Shown in pieces: positions 9,243-17,646 of a stretch of 64,000 nt of DNA. The position numbers and the translations under genes are program-made. Origin of the DNA: Rhizobium sp. NFR03. GTDB lineage: Bacteria; Pseudomonadota; Alphaproteobacteria; Rhizobiales; Rhizobiaceae. The DNA lies in NCBI RefSeq assembly GCF_900111275.1, contig NZ_FOGR01000004.1, forward strand, positions 248,001 through 312,000, in the 5' to 3' direction. Positions within the stretch are counted from its first letter, which is position 1. The number at the start of each line of letters is the position of its first letter. The notes beneath the pieces are model-generated. The model was not told the origin of the DNA, did no database searches, and saw nothing but the letters and a program-made list of their open reading frames with translations.

Positions 9243-11111
9243 TCAACCGGCTTCGACGGGAAAGCGTGAAACGAGCGTGCAGACCAGTCCGCCGGGGGTA
9301 TAGTCAAGCTTGACCTGCCCCTTAAAATCCGCAGCCAGGACCCGGGTTATCAGTCGCGAGCCAAATCCTGACCGTGTCGGCGGCGTGACCGGCGGGCCGT
9401 TTCTCTCTTCCCATCGCAACGTGAACGCCTGAGCTTCAGAACCATTGGCGTTCTGTTCCCAGTTGATCGTGATCTGTCCGTTCGGAGACGAAAGCGCGCC
9501 GTATTTGGCGGCATTTGTTGCCAGCTCATGCATGGCAAGCGCGAGTGAGAGCGTTTGCTTCGGCGAAAGCGGGAGGTCGGGACCCGCTATGTCGAACTGC
9601 GCCGCGCCTGCCCGATGCGGCGCCAGGGCCGTTTCGATGACGTCGCGGATGCTGCCCTTCTCCTGCGCCTCCCCCATCAGAAGGTCGTGCGCGTGAGCCA
9701 GCGTGTGCAAGCGTGCGTTGAAGGTGTCGCGCTGCTCCAGGATTGCCTCGCCTTTCAATGTCTGCGAGGCGATGGCACTGACCATGGCCAGCGTGTTCTT
9801 GATCCGATGTTGAAGCTCTCCATTCAGCAGGGCATATTGGCTTTCGGCGTCCTTTATGGCTGTGATATCGCGGACGGTGCCGACGAGCCGCACGGCATCC
9901 CCACCGTCCACCACCCTTGCTCTGGCGTGAATCCAGCGCTCAGGCCGGTTTTCGCCAGAAAGGACGCGGTATTCGACATCGAGATGCCCTTCCCCGAGGG
10001 GATCCATAGCCTTCTCAACGGAGCGGGTGATCGCAGGTCGATCGTCCGGATGCACGCGGTTGACGAAGCTGTCGAAGGACGGCTGCTGGTCGGCGGGCCG
10101 CCCGAGGAGATAGGCTGACCGCTCATCCTCCGACGTCGAAACGACACGTCCATTTACGAGAGCGGCCTCCCAGACACCCATTTCAGCGGAATCGAGCGCC
10201 AGCTGCAGCTGCAGTTCTCTCTGTCGAAGCGCAAGTTCTGCGCGTTTCAGATCGGTGACATCATGCCCCTCGATGAAGAGGCCTGTGACCTGACCATGGA
10301 GATCGCGGATAGGCTGAATGACGAAGTTGAGGAAGATGTCGTCTTCTCCTTCCCCGTCCGGGCGCGTCAATCGGATCAGTTCGCCCCGTCCCGTCATGGC
10401 CTCACCCGTGGCGTAGACGCGGTCGAGGAGCGTGATCACCTGCTGGCTCTCGAGCTCCGGGAGAACAGACCGAAAGGGACGACCGACCATCGCGCGGGGA
10501 CCGATGAGGCGGGAGAAGGCACCGTTGACAATCTTGACGACGTGATGTGGTCCCTCAAGCGTGCAGAGAAAGCTTGGAGCGCTCTCGAAGAGACGGCGCA
10601 TGCTGTCCGCCTCTCGCAACGCGACTTCCTTGAGGTTCGCCGTCAGCTGGCTTGCCTCTTCCCGCGCAAGCTTCGTTTCCGTAATGTCTCGAGAGATCGA
10701 CAGGAGATGTGTTGGCTTCCCGTCAGCTCCGGGAACCGGCAGAACCTGCACGTCCCAATGCCTTGGATTTCCCTTCAAGGTGACCGCAAATCCGGAAAAA
10801 CGCGATGGAATGCCCTGCCTCGCCGACGCTATCGCAGCCTTCGCAACGTCATTGCCTTCCCCCGCCCAGAAATCAGGCCAGGGGCAACCCTTGATCCCGC
10901 TAAAATCATCGACCTCCATGATCCGCTTGCCACCATCGCTCATAAACTGAAGATGGCCATCAAGATCGAGGATCTTGATGCAGTCAGCGCAACCTTCGAA
11001 CACGGCGGCAAGGAGATCGCTGTTTCCGACGAGCGTTGGATCGGCTGCCGCAAGTTCTGTGTTCATGCGGAATACGGCGGGAGAAACAGTCGCGGGGCTC
11101 ATCGGTATCAT
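9243..11111 (-). CDS. Cytoplasmic multi-PAS HWE-family sensor histidine kinase
   Basis: 622 residues from the ATG at 11111. Three PAS domains cover about 25-150, 165-290 and 300-420; each ends in a DIT/DVT turn. The HWE dimerisation segment follows with ELQHRIKNTLAMVSAIASQTL, where His435 is the phospho-acceptor. The ATPase domain has the N-box HELATNAAKYGALS (from 528) and the WEE motif (567) that gives the family its name. No membrane helix is seen, so it senses a cytoplasmic cue such as redox state or light. No response regulator lies next to it. HWE kinases commonly feed the alphaproteobacterial general stress response, which fits the EcfG-type promoter nearby. A TTG start at 11153 (GAGG upstream) is an alternative. 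Confidence 0.88.
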   Translation of the reverse strand: MIPMSPATVSPAVFRMNTELAAADPTLVGNSDLLAAVFEGCADCIKILDLDGHLQFMSDGGKRIMEVDDFSGIKGCPWPDFWAGEGNDVAKAAIASARQGIPSRFSGFAVTLKGNPRHWDVQVLPVPGADGKPTHLLSISRDITETKLAREEASQLTANLKEVALREADSMRRLFESAPSFLCTLEGPHHVVKIVNGAFSRLIGPRAMVGRPFRSVLPELESQQVITLLDRVYATGEAMTGRGELIRLTRPDGEGEDDIFLNFVIQPIRDLHGQVTGLFIEGHDVTDLKRAELALRQRELQLQLALDSAEMGVWEAALVNGRVVSTSEDERSAYLLGRPADQQPSFDSFVNRVHPDDRPAITRSVEKAMDPLGEGHLDVEYRVLSGENRPERWIHARARVVDGGDAVRLVGTVRDITAIKDAESQYALLNGELQHRIKNTLAMVSAIASQTLKGEAILEQRDTFNARLHTLAHAHDLLMGEAQEKGSIRDVIETALAPHRAGAAQFDIAGPDLPLSPKQTLSLALAMHELATNAAKYGALSSPNGQITINWEQNANGSEAQAFTLRWEERNGPPVTPPTRSGFGSRLITRVLAADFKGQVKLDYTPGGLVCTLVSRFPVEAG

Positions 11112-11344
11112 GTCCACTGCATCGGAAGTTCGGCGAGCAAGGCGTTCAGACAAACGCCTCGTCGTTTTATGTTAGCTACCATGAAAAGGATACAGGCGAC
11201 GCCCCGATTCCAGGGAGCAACGATCGGACCGAGGATGAAGACGATTCGATGACGTTGTCTTTTTGCTGGACGCCGTACGAGAATCGTGGCGTAGCATAGC
11301 GACGAATGACCGCTAAAACGCATATTGCCCGACAAGAGGGATAA

Positions 11345-12568
11345 ATGGCGCCAAGAGATGACCTGCGGCGAGACATCTCCGTGCAAGAGGATGCGGCCGC
11401 GAAAATCATGCGGCACGCCGGAATGCTGTCCAACCAGCTTCAGCAATTGCGCGCCCGCATGTATCCGCCGAATTCAGAAAAGCACTTGCGGTTCTTTCTG
11501 ACGAACGAAGTGTCGAAACTGACATCCATTCCCAATTCGACGTTAAAGCTCCTGTCGATTGAAGGCCGCGGCCCGGTGCCAAGTCGTCTCGAAAACAACC
11601 ACCGAGCTTATACGCTGAACCAGATCAATGCGTTACGAAACTTTTTCGCGGAGCAGAAACCGGCAGAAGCCCAGCGCTTCCTGCCGCATCGTCGTGGAGG
11701 CGAGCACCTTCAGGTTCTTGCGATTTCCAACTTCAAGGGCGGAAGCGCCAAGACCACGACCAGCATTCATCTTGCACATTTCCTTGCGCTTCATGGGTAC
11801 CGTGTTCTCGCTATCGATCTCGATCCCCAGGCGTCGCTCTCCGCGATGTTCGGCGCGCAACCCGAAGTGGATGTCGGCCCAAACGAGACGATCTATGCGG
11901 CACTTCGCTACGACGAACAACGCCGCCCGATCCGCGACATCATCCGGAAGACCTATTTTGACGGAATCGACCTGATACCGGGCAATCTCGAGGTCATGGA
12001 GTATGAGCATGATACGCCGCGTGTCATTGCCCAACGCGGTGGCGGTGTGGACGGAATCTTCTTCGAGCGGCTGAAGATGGCGTTGCTGGAAGTGGAGGGC
12101 GATTATGATATCGTCGTTCTCGACACACCCCCTTCGCTCGGTTTTCTAACGCTCAGTGCCATCTATGCGGCAACGGGAATGATCGTGACCGTGCATCCAG
12201 CCATGCTGGATGTCGCGTCGATGAGCCAGTTTCTCCTGATGATGGGAGACCTGATCCAGGTGCTGAACGAGAATGGTGCCGAGCTAAGCCAGGATTTCTT
12301 CCGTTACCTGATCACCCGGCATGATCCGAACGATCAGCCCCAGTCTCAGGTGGTTGCGATGCTGCGCCACCTGTTCGGTTCCGACGTTCTTCTGGCGACA
12401 GCCGTTGAAAGTACGGCCGTGGAGGCGGCAGGGCTTGCAAAGCGGAGCCTTTACGAGCTGGAAATAGGACAGGTCGGCCGCGACACGCTGAGGCGCGCAC
12501 GCGAGGCGATGGATGCCGTCAATGAAAGCATCCTCGACCTCGTCCGAGATAGCTGGGGCAGGACATGA
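11345..12568 (+). CDS. repA: RepA, ParA-type partition ATPase of the repABC family
   Basis: 407 residues, the family's usual length. The N-terminal helix-turn-helix region (about 45-110, with SIPNSTLKLLSIEGRGPVP) precedes a ParA-type ATPase. That domain has a deviant Walker A at 131-138 (KGGSAKTT), the DLDPQASLS block and VVLDTPPSLG. RepA binds RepB-parS complexes, moves replicon copies and represses its own operon. An AGAGGG ribosome site precedes the ATG. It overlaps repB by 4 bp. No parS palindrome matching GTTNNNNGCNNNNAAC was found by eye nearby. Confidence 0.93.
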   Translation: MAPRDDLRRDISVQEDAAAKIMRHAGMLSNQLQQLRARMYPPNSEKHLRFFLTNEVSKLTSIPNSTLKLLSIEGRGPVPSRLENNHRAYTLNQINALRNFFAEQKPAEAQRFLPHRRGGEHLQVLAISNFKGGSAKTTTSIHLAHFLALHGYRVLAIDLDPQASLSAMFGAQPEVDVGPNETIYAALRYDEQRRPIRDIIRKTYFDGIDLIPGNLEVMEYEHDTPRVIAQRGGGVDGIFFERLKMALLEVEGDYDIVVLDTPPSLGFLTLSAIYAATGMIVTVHPAMLDVASMSQFLLMMGDLIQVLNENGAELSQDFFRYLITRHDPNDQPQSQVVAMLRHLFGSDVLLATAVESTAVEAAGLAKRSLYELEIGQVGRDTLRRAREAMDAVNESILDLVRDSWGRT

Positions 12569-13593
12569 GCAAGACAAAAAAATCGATCATCGCCAATTTC
12601 GGGCTTTTGTCCGCTGCGGTCGATGCAGATCCGCAGCCGGCCAACCCGAGCGCGCCCACGACGCCCACCTTGCCGCGCGTCGGTGCGGGTGTCATCGGCG
12701 CCGCGCAACGTTCGATCGGCGAACTGCGGGATGAGCGTGACCGTTTGAAAGCGCTTGTCGAGTCGGGCTCCGGTGCGAGCCTTGAGCTGGACGCGTCTGT
12801 GATCGACCCCTCACCGTTTCCAGATCGCCTAGCCGACGACAATGATGCCGATTTTGCGGCCTTCAAGGCAACCTTCGAAGCGGAAGGTCAGAAGATTCCC
12901 ATACAAGTCCGGCCGCATCCCGAGCATATAGGACGGTACCAGGTAATCTATGGCCATCGCCGTCTTAAGGCGGCTAAGGAACTACGACGTCCGGTGGGTG
13001 CCCTGGTGGTCGAAATGTCGGATCGCGATCTCGTCGTCTCGCAAGGGATCGAGAATGCAGTGCGTCAGGACCTGACGTGGATAGAACGGGCGCTTTTTGC
13101 TGCCCGGATGGACGAGGCCCAGATCAAACCTCGGGACATCAAGGCGGCGCTTGCTATCGATGATGCCGAACTCGCCCGCATGCGCGGCGTTTACCGGACT
13201 GTGCCCCTTGCCGTCATCGAGATGATCGGCAGGGCGCCGAAGGTCGGGCGTCCTCGGTGGGGCGACTTCGCAAAACGCTTTTCAACGATACCCGATGCTT
13301 CCGCCATTCTGGCAAGAACGCTCCAATCCGCTGGGAAGGTCGTCGGGAGCTCGGATGAGCGTTTTCGCCAGGCTCTCGCAGCGCTGAAGGCTCCAGAATC
13401 CGGTCCTGTTCATGCAGAGGCTGACGGTCTGTCGCTTCGTGACACGCGTGGTCAGGACATCGCTCGGGTTAAGGTATCTGCGAAAGAGTTACGTATCGTC
13501 CATGTCGGACCGAAAGGCGCTGCTTTTTCCGCTTTCCTGCAGGCTGAAATGCCTCGATTGGTGGAAAAGTTCGAGCGTGATGCCGAGGAGTAG
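12565..13593 (+). CDS. repB: RepB, ParB-type partition protein of the repABC family
   Basis: 342 residues. A disordered N-terminus is followed by the ParB N-terminal domain with the CTP-binding GHRR box (130-133) and the ENAVRQDLTWIE segment, then a helix-turn-helix region and a C-terminal dimerisation part. ParB proteins load on parS and recruit RepA. It overlaps repA (ATGA). In canonical repABC loci, repC, the replication initiator, and a counter-transcribed RNA follow directly. Here a terminator comes 1 bp after the stop and the next gene is an unrelated lyase on the other strand. Confidence 0.92.
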   Translation: MSKTKKSIIANFGLLSAAVDADPQPANPSAPTTPTLPRVGAGVIGAAQRSIGELRDERDRLKALVESGSGASLELDASVIDPSPFPDRLADDNDADFAAFKATFEAEGQKIPIQVRPHPEHIGRYQVIYGHRRLKAAKELRRPVGALVVEMSDRDLVVSQGIENAVRQDLTWIERALFAARMDEAQIKPRDIKAALAIDDAELARMRGVYRTVPLAVIEMIGRAPKVGRPRWGDFAKRFSTIPDASAILARTLQSAGKVVGSSDERFRQALAALKAPESGPVHAEADGLSLRDTRGQDIARVKVSAKELRIVHVGPKGAAFSAFLQAEMPRLVEKFERDAEE

Positions 13594-13625
13594 CCCTGTC
13601 ATCTGACAGGGTTTCTCCTTTTTGA
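13594..13625 (+). terminator. Rho-independent terminator after repB
   Basis: A perfect 8-bp stem, CCCTGTCA / TGACAGGG, with a 2-nt loop starts one base after the repB stop and is followed by a T-rich tract to 13624. It shows that the repAB transcript ends here. In repABC plasmids transcription continues into repC. Confidence 0.8.
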
Positions 13626-13755
13626 GGGGCTGGTCAAACGATGAACATGTCGCGGCCCAGACCCTTCAAGACGGCAGTTGCTGCAGCGAGACGTCAGCAC
13701 CCATCAAGCCTGTCGTAGATCCATAAGCGCATCATTGCGGACGCACATGCGGATG

Positions 13756-15273
13756 CTACACGGTTGCTACATCGATCTCCATCATCAGGCGGCGTGTGGC
13801 TTCGAGGTCCTGCCCGAGGGGCCGGTCGTCGGCATAGAGAGGTATGGTGCGGCGCAGATGGTGATGAAGGCTTTCGGTGCCGGGCGCGCGGTTGCCGGAG
13901 ACCGCCGTTCCAGCGGCGCCCGCATCGACGATAAGGTCATGCGCCTGGGCGGCTGAGACGTATTCGATGGCGAGGATCTGTTCGGCATTGTCGAGGATGG
14001 CGAGAAGCTTGTTTGCGGCAGCGGTCGGGTGGGCCAGAAAGTCCTCCTGATTGCCGGAGGTCAGGCCGCCATCGAGGCTCGCGGGCGAAGCCAGCCGGCG
14101 GCTCTCGGCGGCGAGCGCCGCGGCGGTGTATTGGGCGATCATGAAGCCTGAACCCGCGCCGGGATCTGTTGCAAGGAAGGGCGGCAGGCCGCTGACGAGC
14201 GGGTTGACGAGGCGGTCGATCCGTCGCTCCGATATTGCGGACACCTGCGCAATCGCGACGGCGAGGCTGTCGAGCGCCTGCGCCAGCGCGGGTGCGACGG
14301 CATGGGCTTGCGAGAACACGAGCGGCGCGTCCGGTGTGCCGGCAACGGCCGGGTTATCGGTAACAGAGGCAAGCTCGCGATCGAGGACGGCGGCAGCGAC
14401 GTCGAAGACATCACGCGCCGCGCCATGGACATGGGGTACAGCGCGCAGGCTGAGCGCATCCTGGGTGCGCTTGCCCCGAGCGGCCGCGATCAGTCCGCTT
14501 CCCGCCAGCAGCCTGCGCAGCGTCGTGCCGACCGCTAAAAGCCCCGGCGACGGACGGAGCGCCAGTACGTCGGCGTCGAAGGCGGTCATCTGCGCACCCA
14601 GCGCTTCCAGCGTCAGGGCGGCGATGGCATCGGCCCAGTCGAGGAGGGCTGCCGCGCGGGAGAGCGCGAGCGCGCCGAGGCCTGTCGAGCAGGCCGTTCC
14701 GTTAACGAGGCTGAGGCCTTCCTTGGCCTCCAGCACCAGAGGCGAAAGACCAAGCATCGCCAGCGCCTCGGCGCCGGTCATGGAAACGCCGCTCACATGC
14801 GCCCTGCCCTCGCCGATGAGGACGAGCGCAATATGAGCGTTGTGCGTAAGGTAGCCCGCGGAACCGCGTGACGGGATGTCGGGAATGCAGTCTTTCTCGA
14901 GAAAGGTGCAGAGCCGGGCGACGACCTCGCCGCGAACACCGGAATGACCATGCGCCATGTTGGCAACCTGCGACGCCATGATGGCCCGCACCGCTTTTTC
15001 CTCGAGCAGCGGGCCGACGCCGCAAGCGTGGCTGAGGACGATATTGCGCGACAGGCGGCTCTGCGACGGACGATCGACCACGGTATCGGCAAGCGCGCCG
15101 ACGCCGGTGGTGATGCCATAGGCGCGCACGCCGCTCTCCACCAGGGCGCCGACGATGCTGTGCGCCGTCTCGATTCGCGCGACGGCCGCTCTCGACAGAA
15201 CCAACGAAGCGCCGTGCGCCACGCGTGCAACCTCGCGCCAGTCTAGCCGCGTTTCCAACACCACCGGATCCAT
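13756..15273 (-). CDS. Histidine/aromatic ammonia-lyase family protein lacking the MIO-forming triad
   Basis: 505 residues with the full HAL/PAL fold: AYGITTGVGAL (Tyr52), SLVNGTA (Asn191) and GNQEDF (409-411) are kept. Active lyases make the MIO electrophile from Ala-Ser-Gly in a GSVGASGDLAP segment. The corresponding stretch here (137-150) reads GSAGYLTHNAHIAL, three residues shorter and with no Ala-Ser-Gly. The usual YSLRCQPQ is ALSLRAVPH (273-281), so a second active-site tyrosine is also gone. The frame is intact, so this is not decay. It lies 2 bp after a polar amino-acid ABC operon, so it probably acts on an imported amino acid or derivative. The reaction is unknown; ordinary histidase activity is doubtful. 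Confidence 0.85.
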   Translation of the reverse strand: MDPVVLETRLDWREVARVAHGASLVLSRAAVARIETAHSIVGALVESGVRAYGITTGVGALADTVVDRPSQSRLSRNIVLSHACGVGPLLEEKAVRAIMASQVANMAHGHSGVRGEVVARLCTFLEKDCIPDIPSRGSAGYLTHNAHIALVLIGEGRAHVSGVSMTGAEALAMLGLSPLVLEAKEGLSLVNGTACSTGLGALALSRAAALLDWADAIAALTLEALGAQMTAFDADVLALRPSPGLLAVGTTLRRLLAGSGLIAAARGKRTQDALSLRAVPHVHGAARDVFDVAAAVLDRELASVTDNPAVAGTPDAPLVFSQAHAVAPALAQALDSLAVAIAQVSAISERRIDRLVNPLVSGLPPFLATDPGAGSGFMIAQYTAAALAAESRRLASPASLDGGLTSGNQEDFLAHPTAAANKLLAILDNAEQILAIEYVSAAQAHDLIVDAGAAGTAVSGNRAPGTESLHHHLRRTIPLYADDRPLGQDLEATRRLMMEIDVATV

Positions 15274-15275
15274 CG

Positions 15276-16082
15276 TCAGCCCCCGAAATTCCCGATGAAC
15301 TGGCGGAAGGCGGGCGAGGCACCATCGGTGAAAACAGTGTCAGGCGCACCGTCGCAATCGATCTCGCCGGATTTCATGAAGATCACCCGGTTCGACACGG
15401 TGCGCGCAAAGCTCATCTCGTGCGTGACGACCAGCATGGTCATGCCTTCCTCGGCAAGCGCCCGCATGACACGCAGCACTTCGCCTACCAGCTCCGGGTC
15501 CAGCGCAGAGGTCGGCTCGTCGAACAGCATCACCTTGGGCTTCATGGCGAGCGACCGGGCGATCGCCGCGCGCTGCTGCTGTCCGCCGGAGAGATGGGCC
15601 GGATAGGCATGGCGCTTGTCGGCGATGCCGACCTTTTCCAGAAGCGCCTCGGCCTCCTCGATACATTCGGCGCGTGGCCGCTTCAGAACATGCACCGGCC
15701 CCTCAATGATATTCTGCAGGATGGTCATGTGGGACCAGAGATTGAACGACTGGAACACCATGCCGAGTTCGGAGCGCATGCGATCCACCTGCCGCCTGTC
15801 CGCCGGCACCGTGCGGCCGCCGCGCTGCGTCATGGCGATCTTTTCGCCATCGACGACGATCTCGCCCGCATCGGCGATTTCCAGCATGTTGATGCAGCGC
15901 AGAAAGGTGGATTTTCCCGATCCGCTCGCCCCGAGCAACGAGATCACGTCGCCGTCCTGGGCGTCGAGCGAGATGCCGCGCAGCACCTGATGGGGGCCGA
16001 AGCTCTTGGTGATATTGCGGACGGAAAGGCGGGGGGCGCCGGCCATGGGCGTTCCGATCTGGCTGGAAGAGGTTGCGGTCAT
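15276..16082 (-). CDS. Polar amino acid ABC transporter ATPase (HisP/GlnQ type)
   Basis: 268 residues: Walker A GASGSGKST, signature LSGGQQQR, Walker B VMLFDEPTSALDPELVGE and a switch histidine in VVTHEMSFA. The segment QVDRMRSELGMVFQSFNLW is typical of the polar amino acid family. It energises the two permeases encoded just upstream, overlaps the first by 4 bp, and is followed after 2 bp by the lyase gene. This ties transport and lyase into one operon. Confidence 0.93.
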   Translation of the reverse strand: MTATSSSQIGTPMAGAPRLSVRNITKSFGPHQVLRGISLDAQDGDVISLLGASGSGKSTFLRCINMLEIADAGEIVVDGEKIAMTQRGGRTVPADRRQVDRMRSELGMVFQSFNLWSHMTILQNIIEGPVHVLKRPRAECIEEAEALLEKVGIADKRHAYPAHLSGGQQQRAAIARSLAMKPKVMLFDEPTSALDPELVGEVLRVMRALAEEGMTMLVVTHEMSFARTVSNRVIFMKSGEIDCDGAPDTVFTDGASPAFRQFIGNFGG

Positions 16083-16789
16083 TGTTGAGCTGCCGGGAAG
16101 AGCGGCGCCGTGCGGCGGTGCGGACTAAGGCGGTATTCGAGAAGCGCCAACAGCTGCAAAATCAGGAAGTTGAGAATGAGATAGATGGCAGCGGCACAGA
16201 GAAAGACCTCCATGGTGCGGTAGGTCTGCGCGATCAGCCGCTGCGCCACGCCCGTCACCTCCCAGACCGTGACGAGGCTGGCGAGCGCGGTCGATTTCAC
16301 CATCATCATCACCTCGGTCGAGTAGGCGGGCAAGGCATTGCGAAAGGCGATGGGCGCGAGAATGCGGCGCGTCAGCAGAAAGCCGGACATGCCGACCGCG
16401 CGTGCCGCCTCGATCTCCCGTGCGGGAATGGAGCGCAGGCCGAACCGGAAGATCTCGGCCGTATAACCGGCCGTGCAGAGCGACAGCGACAGGACGGCGC
16501 AAACGAAGGGCTCGCGCAGGGCCGGCCAGAGAAAGCTGTAGCGGATGAAGCCGAACTGCCCCAGCCCGTAGAAGACGAGGAACATCTGGATGAGCAGCGG
16601 CGAGCCGCGAAAGACGAAGATGTAGCCCTTGGCAAAGCCGCGCGCGACGGGATTGCCCCCGACACGCATCCAAACGACCAGGAGCGCCAGAAGGCCGCCG
16701 AAGATAACCGAGAGCGAGAACAGCGCCAGTGTCATCGGCAGGGCTGCCACCAGCGTTAGCATCGTGGAGGCCATGAAATCGAGGTCCAT
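16079..16789 (-). CDS. Polar amino acid ABC permease (HisM/ArtM type)
   Basis: 236 residues, about five membrane helices. The inner-membrane coupling motif EIEAARAVGMSGFLLTRRI and the N-terminal FVFRGSPLLIQMFLVFYGLGQ are diagnostic of the HisMQ family. It should form a heterodimer with the permease encoded 12 bp upstream. Confidence 0.92.
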   Translation of the reverse strand: MDLDFMASTMLTLVAALPMTLALFSLSVIFGGLLALLVVWMRVGGNPVARGFAKGYIFVFRGSPLLIQMFLVFYGLGQFGFIRYSFLWPALREPFVCAVLSLSLCTAGYTAEIFRFGLRSIPAREIEAARAVGMSGFLLTRRILAPIAFRNALPAYSTEVMMMVKSTALASLVTVWEVTGVAQRLIAQTYRTMEVFLCAAAIYLILNFLILQLLALLEYRLSPHRRTAPLFPAAQQ

Positions 16790-16800
16790 GCGTGTCTCCC

Positions 16801-17523
16801 TCAGGCCTGGCCGATGCCGGCGGGCATGCTGCGATTGGCGCGGCGTTCCGCCCCGTTGAACACCCGGTCGGACAGGCTTGTGAGAACGAGATAGAGGCAG
16901 CCGCCAACGATGAAGAACAGAAAGTGCTGCCGTGTGGAGCCGGCGGCGATCTGGCTGGTGCGCATGAGGTCGGTGAGCCCGGTCACGGAGACGAGGGCGG
17001 AATCCTTCAGGCTCAGCTGCCAGACATTGCCGATGCCGGGAATGGCAAACCGCAGCACCTGCGGCGCGATGATACGGCGGAAGCGCAAGGACCGGTGCAT
17101 GCCGATTGCCTGTGCCGCCTCCAGCTCGCCCTTCGGAATGGCGAGAAAGGCACCGCGATAGACCTCCGCCTGATAGGCGCCCGAGATGATGCCGACGGCC
17201 AGCGAACCCGCCACGAAGGAGGGCATGCCGAGAAAGCCCTGATAGCCAAAGGCGGAGCCGGCGGCGGTCACGAGACTGGAGCCGCCGAAATAGACGAGAT
17301 AGATGATGAGCAGCTCCGGCACGCCGCGAAACACGGTGGTATAGGCGCTACCGACGGTGCGCGCGATGCGACTGCCGGAGAGCTTCGCCCAGGCGATGAG
17401 CGTGCCGAAGACCATGCCGATCACAAGGGCCGTGGCGGTGACGCAGAGCGTCATCAACGTGGCGATGAGGAGAAGCCCGCCCCAGCCTGTGGGGCCGAAG
17501 CCGATGGTCTGCAGGAATGCCAT
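16801..17523 (-). CDS. Polar amino acid ABC permease (HisQ/ArtQ type)
   Basis: 240 residues from the ATG at 17523. It shows the HisMQ family motifs TVFRGVPELLIIYLVYFG and GELEAAQAIGMHRSLRFRRI, with five to six membrane helices. It is the first permease gene after the binding-protein gene and is separated from it by two strong hairpins. Confidence 0.92.
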   Translation of the reverse strand: MAFLQTIGFGPTGWGGLLLIATLMTLCVTATALVIGMVFGTLIAWAKLSGSRIARTVGSAYTTVFRGVPELLIIYLVYFGGSSLVTAAGSAFGYQGFLGMPSFVAGSLAVGIISGAYQAEVYRGAFLAIPKGELEAAQAIGMHRSLRFRRIIAPQVLRFAIPGIGNVWQLSLKDSALVSVTGLTDLMRTSQIAAGSTRQHFLFFIVGGCLYLVLTSLSDRVFNGAERRANRSMPAGIGQA

Positions 17524-17550
17524 ACGCGAAAATGCCCTTCTTCCTCGCTG

Positions 17551-17635
17551 CCGAATGCGCCGGCGGGGGCGCATTCGGATGTCGATGGTTGTTCAACCCT
17601 TCGCCGCAGCGCAAACTTGTGGCTGGCTGCGGCGA
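17551..17635 (-). other. Two tandem intercistronic hairpins between binding-protein and permease genes
   Basis: An 11-bp perfect stem (17551-17561 with 17568-17578) and a 10-bp perfect stem (17601-17610 with 17626-17635) lie in the 123-bp gap. Neither is followed by a T run. Such structures in importer operons stabilise the binding-protein message and lower expression of the downstream permeases; that role is inferred here. Confidence 0.7.
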
Positions 17636-17646
17636 GGAGTGCTGCG

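Noticed and set aside
11112-11344. parS or incompatibility palindrome upstream of repA
   Set aside because: A near-palindrome around ATGTTAGCTACCAT and a 7-bp repeat, AGGCGTT/AACGCCT, are present, but neither matches the GTTNNNNGCNNNNAAC-type consensus.
13626-13755. repC, an antisense RNA or an origin downstream of repB
   Set aside because: The 130 bp contain no frame of RepC size and no matching RNA structure; the next gene is a lyase on the opposite strand.
13756-15273. hutH, functional histidase
   Set aside because: The MIO-forming Ala-Ser-Gly is missing and no other hut enzyme gene is adjacent, so the symbol would mislead.
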